From Nocardiopsaceae bacterium (GTDB lineage: Bacteria > Actinomycetota > Actinomycetes > Streptosporangiales > Streptosporangiaceae), in the NCBI GenBank assembly GCA_031254715.1, contig JAIRTY010000556.1, positions 1 to 5,860 of the forward strand: a stretch of 5,860 nucleotides of DNA, in the 5' to 3' direction. The notes beneath the pieces are model-generated. The model was not told where the DNA came from and made no database searches. It was given only the letters and a program-made list of their open reading frames with translations. This document shows, piece after piece, positions 1 through 5,536 of this stretch. The position numbers and the translations under genes are program-made. Every line of letters starts with the position of its first letter. The first letter of the stretch is position 1.

Positions 1-450
1 GTCCACCGCGAACACCCCGGCCGGGCCGATGACCAGGTGATCGATGACCGAACCGGTGCCGGGGATGGCCCGGCCGTGCAGCGACAGGTAGCCAGCCGGC
101 CCGAGCTGCCGCAGCCGCCACCTGGTCCGCCGCTGCGCCGAGCTGACCAGGACGCTGGCCGGGATCACAGCGGTGGTCCGGGCCCGGAAGAGGGTGTCGG
201 CCGCGGCGGCCAGCAGCGCCGTTCCCATTCCCGCCTGCCATCCGGCCAGCGCCGCGGCCGCACCCCCCGACACGGCGGCGATCCCGCCGCGGCGGGCCCA
301 CCAGCGCAGCCGCGGGTCGCCGGCGGCCAGCGGGCCCGGCGGCGCGGGGCCGGCCGGCGGCGGGACTCCCGCCTGCGCCGTCACCGGCACCGGCAGCGCC
401 AGCGGCAGCGTGGGCGGCTCATCCCCGGTGCGCCCGGCAGCGCCATTCAT
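1..450 (-). CDS. NERD-domain (nuclease-related) protein, N-terminal part, cut by window edge
   Basis: The reverse strand reads openly from ATG at 450-448 to the left edge (150 codons, no stop). Residues 1-50 are a Pro/Ala-rich, probably disordered tail. Residues 56-104 are Ala/Gly/Val-rich with one or two weak membrane-like segments. Residues 111-150 match the start of a NERD domain: WRLRQLGPAGY, then the RAIPGTGS turn and the hallmark VIDHLVIGPAGVFAVD. NERD domains are thought to have a PD-(D/E)XK-like nuclease fold; Asp137 and Asp150 sit where its first acidic residues are expected, and the lysine would fall just outside the window. In-frame stops lie shortly upstream of the ATG; a TTG two codons earlier is a less likely start. 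There is no Shine-Dalgarno sequence, but a TACTCT hexamer six bases before the ATG suggests a leaderless mRNA. The domain assignment is firm. The cellular role is unknown, since NERD proteins are poorly characterised and could act in DNA processing or in a membrane context. Confidence 0.85.
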   Translation of the reverse strand, partial: MNGAAGRTGDEPPTLPLALPVPVTAQAGVPPPAGPAPPGPLAAGDPRLRWWARRGGIAAVSGGAAAALAGWQAGMGTALLAAAADTLFRARTTAVIPASVLVSSAQRRTRWRLRQLGPAGYLSLHGRAIPGTGSVIDHLVIGPAGVFAVD

Positions 451-456
451 ATGCAA

Positions 457-462
457 AGAGTA
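457..462 (-). promoter_or_regulatory. Candidate -10 element, leaderless NERD transcript
   Basis: The minus strand reads TACTCT, a TANNNT-type -10. It ends six bases before the A of the NERD ATG (450), so that A would be +1. This is the normal geometry for actinobacterial leaderless genes, and no Shine-Dalgarno sequence competes with it. The -35 region would fall inside the dyad at 467-489. Confidence 0.45.
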
Positions 463-466
463 ATTG

Positions 467-489
467 TCTCACTACGGTACGCAGTAAGA
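467..489. promoter_or_regulatory. Imperfect 23-bp dyad, candidate operator
   Basis: Around the centre at 478, 8 of 11 base pairs are symmetric: TCT/AGA at the outer edges (467-469 with 487-489), ACT/AGT inside (471-473 with 483-485) and CG/CG near the centre (475-476 with 480-481). Length and position are typical of a repressor operator of the TetR or GntR type. It would overlap the upstream part of the NERD promoter and lie about 50 bp upstream of the amidase start. No regulator gene is visible in the window. Confidence 0.4.
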
Positions 490-524
490 GGCCTGCCGTC
501 TTCGCCTCCGGGCCGGCGCGGGGT

Positions 525-530
525 TACGGT
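525..530 (+). promoter_or_regulatory. Candidate -10 element for the amidase gene
   Basis: TACGGT fits TANNNT and ends seven bases before the GTG at 538, again a leaderless arrangement. The GGAG at 533-536 is only one base from that GTG, too close to act as a normal Shine-Dalgarno sequence. There is no good -35 hexamer upstream. Confidence 0.35.
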
Positions 531-537
531 TCGGAGC

Positions 538-1962
538 GTGACCCAGATCCACGATCTCTCCGTGTCCGAGATGGCCGCCGCGATCGGCCGCCGGGAGCTG
601 TCCCCGGCCGAGGTGACCGCCCACTACCTCGCCCGCATCGAGCGGCTGAACGACCAGGTGGGCGCGTTCTTCACGGTGACCGCCGAGCTGGCAGCCGACC
701 AGGCGGCCGAGGCCGAGAAGGCGGTGGCGCGGGCGCCGGACCCGGCGGCGCTGCCGCCGCTGACCGGGATCCCCATCCCGATCAAGGATCTCAACATGGT
801 CAGCGGGGTCCGGCTCACCTTCGGCTCGGCCGCGTTCGAGGACAACGTGGCGACCGAGGACGACTACGTGACCGCGGCGCTGCGGGCGGGCGGCGCGGTG
901 ATCACGGGCAAGACCGCCGCCCCCGAGTTCGGGCTGCCGTGCTACACCGAGACCGACGTGGGGCCGCCCGCCCGGACCCCGTGGGACCTGTCCCGGTCCG
1001 CCGGCGGGTCGAGCGGCGGCGCGGCGGCCGCGGTCGCCGCCGGGCTGGCCCCGGCCGCGCAGGGCAGCGACGGCGGCGGCTCGATCCGGATCCCTGCCAG
1101 CGTGTGCGGGCTGTTCGGGATCAAGCCGACCCGGGGCCGGATCTCGGGCGGCCCGCTCGTGCCCGACCTGGCCGGCCTGTCCATCGACGGGCCGCTTGCC
1201 CGCACCGTCGCGGACGCGGCGCTGCTGCTCGACGTGATGACCGGCAACCACCCGGGCGACATGTACACGCTGCCGCCGCTGCCGGCCGGGGAGACGTTCC
1301 TCGGCCACGCCAGCCGGGAGCCGGGCCGGCTGCGGATCGGCCGCACGCTGCGCAACGCGGTCGAGGGGGCCGGGCCGCACCCCGATTGCGTGGCCGCCTA
1401 CGAGGCGGCCTCCGCGCTGCTGGCCAGCCTCGGGCACGAGGTCATCGACATCGACCCGCCGCTCGGCCCGGACGTGGTGCCCGCGTTCGAGACCCTCTGG
1501 TACGCGATGGCCACGCTGGCCCCGCTCTCCCCCGAGCAGGCCGAACAGCTACGGCCGCTGACGAAGTACCTGCGCGGCCGGGGACAGGCGGCCAGCGCCG
1601 CCGACCTGGTGTTCGCGCAGGGCTACCTGCAGATCATGGTCCGGTCGGCGCTGTCGGCCCTGGACGCCTGCGACGCGGTGCTCACGCCCACGCTGGCCTC
1701 GCCGCCGGTCCCGGTCGGGTACTTCGAGGAGGTCGAGCCGGCTGGGAACTTCGAGCGGCAGAAGCGGTTCACCCCCTACACCGCCATCTACAACGTGACC
1801 GGCCAGCCCGCGGTGAACCTGCCGTTGCACTGGAACTCCGAGGGACTGCCGGTCGGCGTCATGCTGGCCGGCCGGATAGGCGACGAGGCCACCCTCATCT
1901 CGCTGTCGGCCCAGCTGGAGGCGGCCCGGCCATGGCGGGACCGGCACCCGGCGCTGTGGTAA
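538..1962 (+). CDS. Amidase-signature family hydrolase
   Basis: This 474-residue protein is of normal length for an amidase-signature enzyme, which hydrolyses amide bonds through a Ser-cisSer-Lys triad. All three residues are present: Lys83 in PIPIKDL, cis-Ser158 in AGGSSGGAA, and nucleophile Ser182 in GSDGGGSIRIPA, 24 residues after Ser158 as in known members. The following CGLFGIKPTRGRIS block and the C-terminal YNVTGQPAVNLP / GLPVGVML segment (from about residue 418) are also typical. There is no signal peptide or membrane segment, so it should be cytoplasmic. GTG 538 is chosen because family similarity begins directly after it (MTQIHDLSVSEMA); the open frame extends further upstream but enters the divergent NERD gene. 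The sequence resembles the broad group containing 6-aminohexanoate-cyclic-dimer hydrolase and aryl acylamidases. It is not convincingly GatA, because no gatC or gatB lies nearby. The substrate is unknown. An acylase gene follows after 42 bp on the same strand. Confidence 0.92.
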   Translation: MTQIHDLSVSEMAAAIGRRELSPAEVTAHYLARIERLNDQVGAFFTVTAELAADQAAEAEKAVARAPDPAALPPLTGIPIPIKDLNMVSGVRLTFGSAAFEDNVATEDDYVTAALRAGGAVITGKTAAPEFGLPCYTETDVGPPARTPWDLSRSAGGSSGGAAAAVAAGLAPAAQGSDGGGSIRIPASVCGLFGIKPTRGRISGGPLVPDLAGLSIDGPLARTVADAALLLDVMTGNHPGDMYTLPPLPAGETFLGHASREPGRLRIGRTLRNAVEGAGPHPDCVAAYEAASALLASLGHEVIDIDPPLGPDVVPAFETLWYAMATLAPLSPEQAEQLRPLTKYLRGRGQAASAADLVFAQGYLQIMVRSALSALDACDAVLTPTLASPPVPVGYFEEVEPAGNFERQKRFTPYTAIYNVTGQPAVNLPLHWNSEGLPVGVMLAGRIGDEATLISLSAQLEAARPWRDRHPALW

Positions 1963-2004
1963 GGCACCCGTAGGGCATGCGCCTCCACGCCGGCCGGTGA
2001 TCCG

Positions 2005-4920
2005 GTGAGCTCCCAGCGGCGGCTACCGGGGCTGCGGAGCCTCCCGGCAGCCGGCCGGCGCCGGCCGAGGGGGATCGGCAGTCTGCGGGGGTTTCCTGGT
2101 CGTTCCCACGGGCGAGGGCCGCGGTTCCGCGGGCCGTCCTGGCGGCAGCAGGCCCGGCAGGTCCGGCGGGCCGCCGCCATCCCGGCCGCGCTGGTGGTGT
2201 CGGCGGGGGTGCTGTGGATCACCGCGTTCGGGGCGGGCCCGGTGCCCGCGCTCGGCCCTGCGCTCGACCCGGGACACGGCGTGTGGACCGGCGCCGCTGA
2301 CGCGGTGCCGCCGCGGTCGCGGGCGCTGGCCCTGCCCGGCCTTCGCCGGCCCGCCCGGGTCTGGTTCACCAGCCACGGGGTCGCCTCCATTCATGCCGCG
2401 TCGGCCACCGACGCCTACCTCGCGCTCGGTTACCTGCACGCCAGGTTCCGGCTCGCGCAGATGGACCTGCAGCGGCGGCTGGGGGAGGGACGGGTCGCCC
2501 AGCTCGCGGGCGCGGCCGCGGTAAGCTCCGATGAGTTCGAGCTGCGGCTGGGCCTGCTGCGGACCGCGCAGGCAGAATGGGCGCAGACACCCCGCGGCAG
2601 CCCGGCAGGCCAGGCGCTTGTCGCCTACGCCCGCGGGGTCAACGACTACCTGGCCCAGGCCCGCGCCCGGCATGACTGGCCGCCGCTGTTCACGCTGGCC
2701 GGGGTGTACCCGCGGGCCTGGACGCCGGTGGACAGCCTGGTCATCCAGGAGGTCCTCACCCAGCAGCTCGACTTCACCACCTCGCCGCTCGACTACGCGC
2801 TGCTGGAGCGCTCGCTCGGGCGGGCCCGCACCATGGCCTGGTTCCCGGTAATCCCCACCGGCCAACTCCACCCCTACGACCCGGGGCCCTACCGGCGGCA
2901 TGGAATCGCTCCGCTGGTGGGGGGCCGGGACCGTGCCGCCCGCGGGGCGGGGGCGATCCCGGACGCCCGCGGGCTGGCAGGCGTAGTCACTGGTTCCGCC
3001 CGTGCGGCCCGAGGCGCCTCCGTAAGTAGTGCCCCGCCGCAACGAGACGCCCGCGGCTCGTTCCGGGCCACCCTCCGGCACGAGTGCGGGTGCTCCGGCC
3101 CCCGGCCCCTGTGCGGCTGCTCCGCCCGGCCCGGTCCCCTGTGCGGGTGCTCCGCCTCCCGGACGCAACGAGACGCCCGCGGCTGGTTCCGGGCCGCCTC
3201 CCGGAACGGCGGCGTTACCCGCGCTGCGGCGGACGTGCTGGCGCAGGTGAGGGCGCTGCCGGCGGGGGTGGTGCATCAGTATCCGGATAGCAATGCGTGG
3301 GCGGCTAATGGGGCGGCGGTGAGCGGCGGGCGGTCGATGCTGGCGGGGGATCCGCACCTGCCGCAGACGTTGCCGCCGGTGTGGTACCAGGCGGCGCTGT
3401 CGGCGCCGGGGCTGGCCGTCACGGGGGTGACCGTGCCCGGGCTGCCGGGGGTGCTGCTCGGGCGTAATGCTCATATTGCGTGGTCGCTGACCAACGTGCA
3501 GAACCAGGCCACGCTGTTCTATGCGGAGCGGACCAGCCGGCGGCACCCGGGCGAGTACTTCTGGCGGGGGGCCTGGCGCCGGATGCGGCAGTTGCACTAC
3601 ACGATCCCGGTCGCCCACGGCGGGCCGGTGCGGCTGACGGTGAGCATCACCGTGCACGGGCCGGTGCTGACCCGCGCCGGGCAGACCACCTCGGTGGACT
3701 GGATGGGCAACGTTGGATCGCCCGACCTCGACGTGCTGCTGGCGATCAACCGGGCCAGCGACTTCGCGCAGTTCCGGGCCGCGCTGGCGAACTGGCGGGC
3801 GCCCAGCCAGAACTTCGTGTACGCCGACGACCGCGGGAACATCGGGGCCATCTCGGCCGGCTACTACCCGCTGGTTCGCCGCGGGGACCCGTGGCTGCCG
3901 CTGCCCGGCACCGGGGCCAGCGACGTGGCCGGCGTGATCCCGTACCGGGCGGTGCCGCAGATCTACAACCCGCCGGGCCACCTGGTGGTGACGGCGAACC
4001 AGCGCCCGGTCGGTGCCTCCTACCCCTACTACATCGGCACCAGCGCGAACTTCTTCGACCCCGGCTACCGGGCGGCCGAGATCGAGGCGTCGCTGGCCGG
4101 CCGGCACGGCCTGACGGCGCGCGCGTTCGCCGCCGTCCAGAACGGCCTCACCGACCCGCTGGCCCGTCAAATCAGGCCGCGGCTGCTGGCCGCGCTGGCC
4201 GGGCAGCAGCTCACCCCCCGCCAGCGGGCCGCGGCCAGGCTGCTGACCGGCTGGAACGGGTCGATGCGGGCCACCTCGCCTGCCGCCTCGGTGTGGTGGA
4301 CATTCTGGGGTGACTACCTGCGGACGGTGTTCAGGCCCTGGTGGCGCGCGGCCAGGGTGCCGGTCCGCCAGGACCGGGGCGGGCTGTCGGTCTCACCGCA
4401 GCAGTTCAGCCTGGACGAGGATCTGGCCACGTGGACCGTGTCAGAACCCGGCAACCCGGCGTTCACCCCGCCAGGGGCCGCCCGCCGCACCGCGCCCGGT
4501 GCCATGCGGGCGGCGTTCGCGGCCGCGGTGGCGCACCTGGCGGCGAGGCTGGGCGGGGACCCAGGCAGCTGGGCGTGGGGACGGCTGCACCGCAGGCAGT
4601 TCCCCTCGGTGACCGGGGCTCCCGCGCTCGGCTACGGGCCCAGGCCCGCCGGGTCCGACCCGTGGGCGGTGAACGCGGCCGACGGTGACCTGATCGCGTC
4701 GCAGGGGCCGAGCTGGCGGATGATCGTGACCTGGACCGGGCGGTCCTCGGCCCGGGCGGAAGGGGTCTACCCCGGCGGCCAGAGCGAGAACCCCGCTTCG
4801 CCCTGGTACACCGACCAGGTGCCCGCCTGGTGGGCGGGCCGTTACCTGCCGGTACCCGCCCCGGGCAGCTCGCCGCCCGGGCCTGCCAGCTGGCAGCTGC
4901 GCCCGGGAGCCCGGACATGA
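2005..4920 (+). CDS. Penicillin-acylase-family Ntn hydrolase, membrane-anchored, with repeat-containing spacer
   Basis: Penicillin-acylase relatives are made as one chain that cleaves itself before a serine, which becomes the N-terminal nucleophile of the beta chain; they deacylate beta-lactams, acyl-homoserine lactones or lipopeptides. Here residues 1-55 are an Arg-rich tail, about 57-77 a membrane segment, and about 110-295 the alpha chain (including DAYLALGYLHARFRLAQMDL). A spacer of about 135 residues follows, then the beta chain from Ser429 (PDSNAW; Asp precedes the nucleophile). His451 is beta-position 23 in GDPHLPQ, as in cephalosporin-acylase-type enzymes where His replaces the Gln of E. 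coli penicillin G acylase. Asn665 in TANQRPVG (beta 237) fits the oxyanion-hole Asn. At 971 residues it is longer than the usual 750-850, because of the tail and spacer. GTG 2005 is taken as start (GGTGA at 1996-2000 is a weak ribosome site); no ATG, GTG or TTG codon is seen in frame before the membrane segment. It is probably active outside the membrane. The substrate is undetermined. Confidence 0.93.
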   Translation: MSSQRRLPGLRSLPAAGRRRPRGIGSLRGFPGRSHGRGPRFRGPSWRQQARQVRRAAAIPAALVVSAGVLWITAFGAGPVPALGPALDPGHGVWTGAADAVPPRSRALALPGLRRPARVWFTSHGVASIHAASATDAYLALGYLHARFRLAQMDLQRRLGEGRVAQLAGAAAVSSDEFELRLGLLRTAQAEWAQTPRGSPAGQALVAYARGVNDYLAQARARHDWPPLFTLAGVYPRAWTPVDSLVIQEVLTQQLDFTTSPLDYALLERSLGRARTMAWFPVIPTGQLHPYDPGPYRRHGIAPLVGGRDRAARGAGAIPDARGLAGVVTGSARAARGASVSSAPPQRDARGSFRATLRHECGCSGPRPLCGCSARPGPLCGCSASRTQRDARGWFRAASRNGGVTRAAADVLAQVRALPAGVVHQYPDSNAWAANGAAVSGGRSMLAGDPHLPQTLPPVWYQAALSAPGLAVTGVTVPGLPGVLLGRNAHIAWSLTNVQNQATLFYAERTSRRHPGEYFWRGAWRRMRQLHYTIPVAHGGPVRLTVSITVHGPVLTRAGQTTSVDWMGNVGSPDLDVLLAINRASDFAQFRAALANWRAPSQNFVYADDRGNIGAISAGYYPLVRRGDPWLPLPGTGASDVAGVIPYRAVPQIYNPPGHLVVTANQRPVGASYPYYIGTSANFFDPGYRAAEIEASLAGRHGLTARAFAAVQNGLTDPLARQIRPRLLAALAGQQLTPRQRAAARLLTGWNGSMRATSPAASVWWTFWGDYLRTVFRPWWRAARVPVRQDRGGLSVSPQQFSLDEDLATWTVSEPGNPAFTPPGAARRTAPGAMRAAFAAAVAHLAARLGGDPGSWAWGRLHRRQFPSVTGAPALGYGPRPAGSDPWAVNAADGDLIASQGPSWRMIVTWTGRSSARAEGVYPGGQSENPASPWYTDQVPAWWAGRYLPVPAPGSSPPGPASWQLRPGART
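3038..3078 (+). repeat. 41-bp direct repeat, copy 1
   Basis: This copy begins CGCAACGAGACGCCCGCGG and matches the copy at 3164-3204 at 37 of 41 positions; the first 21 bases are identical. In the acylase frame it encodes QRDARGSFRA (from Gln346). It contains GCCCG and CGGGC around a 10-base loop, so it could form a small stem. Confidence 0.9.
3084..3160 (+). repeat. Three tandem Cys-Gly-Cys-Ser-encoding units
   Basis: Units start at 3084, 3111 and 3141 (27, 30 and 20 bp) with the core GTGCGGSTGCTCCGS. Each encodes CGCS (Cys361/363, Cys370/372, Cys380/382), followed in the first two by a Pro/Arg-rich PRPL or RPGPL tail. Units 2 and 3 can form a 4-bp stem (GCGG/CCGC) with a 5-base loop; unit 1 has one mismatch. 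All spacings are multiples of three, so the acylase frame stays open. Confidence 0.88.
3164..3204 (+). repeat. 41-bp direct repeat, copy 2
   Basis: This copy begins exactly 126 bp (42 codons) after copy 1, with four mismatches. In the acylase frame it encodes QRDARGWFRA (from Gln388). With copy 1 it brackets the CGCS array, giving a 167-bp composite block. Confidence 0.9.
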
Positions 4921-4994
4921 CCGGCCAGGCACCGCCAAAGCAGAATATGAGCGGGCAGCCGGCCGCCATGCCGCGGGCCAGAGCGGGTAGGTGA
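4917..4994 (+). CDS. Possible 25-codon ORF overlapping the acylase stop
   Basis: The ATG overlaps the acylase stop in an ATGA arrangement, which commonly marks translational coupling. The ORF encodes a 25-residue basic, Gln/Pro-rich peptide starting MTGQAPPKQN and stops at TGA 4992-4994, inside the ribosome site of the next gene. No family is recognised. It may be a coupling or leader ORF that carries ribosomes to the membrane-protein gene, or simply a chance frame in 80 bp of intergenic DNA. Confidence 0.25.
   Translation: MTGQAPPKQNMSGQPAAMPRARAGR
4989..4994 (+). promoter_or_regulatory. Shine-Dalgarno site of the membrane-protein gene
   Basis: AGGTGA lies six bases before ATG 5001 and is the best-placed ribosome-binding site in the window; it decides that start. 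It also contains the stop codon of the possible upstream short ORF. Confidence 0.6.
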
Positions 4995-5000
4995 AGACAT

Positions 5001-5501
5001 ATGTCTGACCTGCGGAGACTGGGCAAGCGCGGCTCTTACCGGCTGGGCAAGCTCGGTACCCCGCCGCCGGAGCAGGGCGGGCCGCCGCCCCCGCACTATC
5101 CGTCGTTCGCGCCGGGGCGGCGCTGGCCGCTGCCGGCCTGGCTGCTCGGCGGCCTGGCCTGGATCGCTGTCATCGCCGTCGCCGCGGCCCTGGGCTGGTG
5201 GTTCGTGCCGTTCCTGGCCGGTGCCGGGGCCGGGGTGGCGGCCCGCTACGGCCGGCTGCGGCTGCGGGTCGCGCTGCCGCTGACCGCGCTCGGCGCGGCG
5301 GCCGGGTGGGCGGTGCCGCTGTGGTGGGCGGCCGCCAGCGGGCAGCCGGTGGGGGCGGTCGCGCGGGAGGTCGCAGCGCTGGCCGGGCTCCCCCCGCACG
5401 CCGCCGTGATCATCGTGGTGGCGCTGCTGGTCCCCGCGCTGCAGGCCGCCTGCGGCCTGTGGCTGGCTTTCGTCGCGATCCCCCGCCAGGGCGGCCGGTA
5501 A
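5001..5501 (+). CDS. Small multi-pass membrane protein of unknown function
   Basis: This encodes 166 residues with a clear start (AGGTGA ribosome site). Residues 1-46 are a basic, proline-rich cytoplasm-like tail (LGKRGSYRLGKLG, then PPPE and PPPPHYP). Hydrophobic segments follow at about 46-69 and 88-112, and a long one at 134-160, with a Gly/Ala-rich stretch at 70-81 that may form a further short pass, so three or four membrane spans are expected. The Arg-rich loop at 82-89 and the positive ends would favour cytoplasmic placement. Trp residues cluster at segment ends. No enzyme or transporter motif is seen, and I do not recognise the family. It begins 80 bp after the acylase and 35 bp before malQ on the same strand. 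Co-expression with the acylase is plausible, but a functional link is only a guess. Confidence 0.75.
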   Translation: MSDLRRLGKRGSYRLGKLGTPPPEQGGPPPPHYPSFAPGRRWPLPAWLLGGLAWIAVIAVAAALGWWFVPFLAGAGAGVAARYGRLRLRVALPLTALGAAAGWAVPLWWAAASGQPVGAVAREVAALAGLPPHAAVIIVVALLVPALQAACGLWLAFVAIPRQGGR

Positions 5502-5536
5502 CCCCGCGCGGCCCGCGCCCCGGGCACGCGTGAATC

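Larger units (their letters stand above)
451..537. promoter_or_regulatory. Divergent intergenic region with two candidate promoters
   Basis: This 87-bp gap separates the leftward NERD gene from the rightward amidase gene and must hold the promoter of at least the NERD gene. Its AT content at 448-487 is clearly above the surrounding coding DNA. A -10-like hexamer lies at the right distance from each start codon, and a dyad sits between them. No convincing -35 element (TTGACA-like) was found for either direction. Promoter function is inferred from layout and spacing only. Confidence 0.6.
2881..3288 (+). other. Acylase spacer (linker) region, residues about 293-428
   Basis: In this family a linker between the alpha and beta chains is removed during autocatalytic maturation. 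Here it starts near the PYDPGPY end of the alpha chain and finishes just before Ser429. Its first half (about 300-345) is a low-complexity Ala/Arg/Gly stretch, the middle holds the repeat block, and the end (AADVLAQVRALPAGVVHQYPD) again looks like conserved family sequence. The left boundary is approximate because the alpha-chain C terminus cannot be set from sequence alone. Confidence 0.6.

Noticed and set aside
37..537. Upstream extension of the amidase reading frame
   Set aside because: The added residues are low-complexity Arg/Gly/Pro sequence lying opposite the NERD gene, and amidase similarity begins only after GTG 538.
472..1437. 321-codon open frame on the minus strand
   Set aside because: It is antisense to the amidase, has biased composition and shows no family features.
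538..1962. GatA subunit of the glutamyl-tRNA amidotransferase
   Set aside because: No gatC or gatB is adjacent, and the sequence around the signature looks more like general amidases; the shared triad alone does not support GatA.
3038..3204. CRISPR-like array
   Set aside because: There are only two 41-bp copies; the inner units are short and unequal, the sequence between is itself repetitive, and the block lies inside a coding frame with no cas genes.
2881..3288. Frameshift or disrupted acylase gene
   Set aside because: The frame stays open through the repeat block and the conserved family sequence resumes in the same frame before Ser429, with all expected catalytic residues present.
2023..4170. 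715-codon open frame on the minus strand
   Set aside because: It lies opposite the acylase, which has clear catalytic motifs. Its translation is Arg/Gly/Pro-rich with no recognisable domain, as expected of an antisense frame in high-GC DNA.
5502..5536. Transcription terminator before malQ
   Set aside because: The gap is GC-rich but shows no convincing stem-loop of useful length and no T-run.
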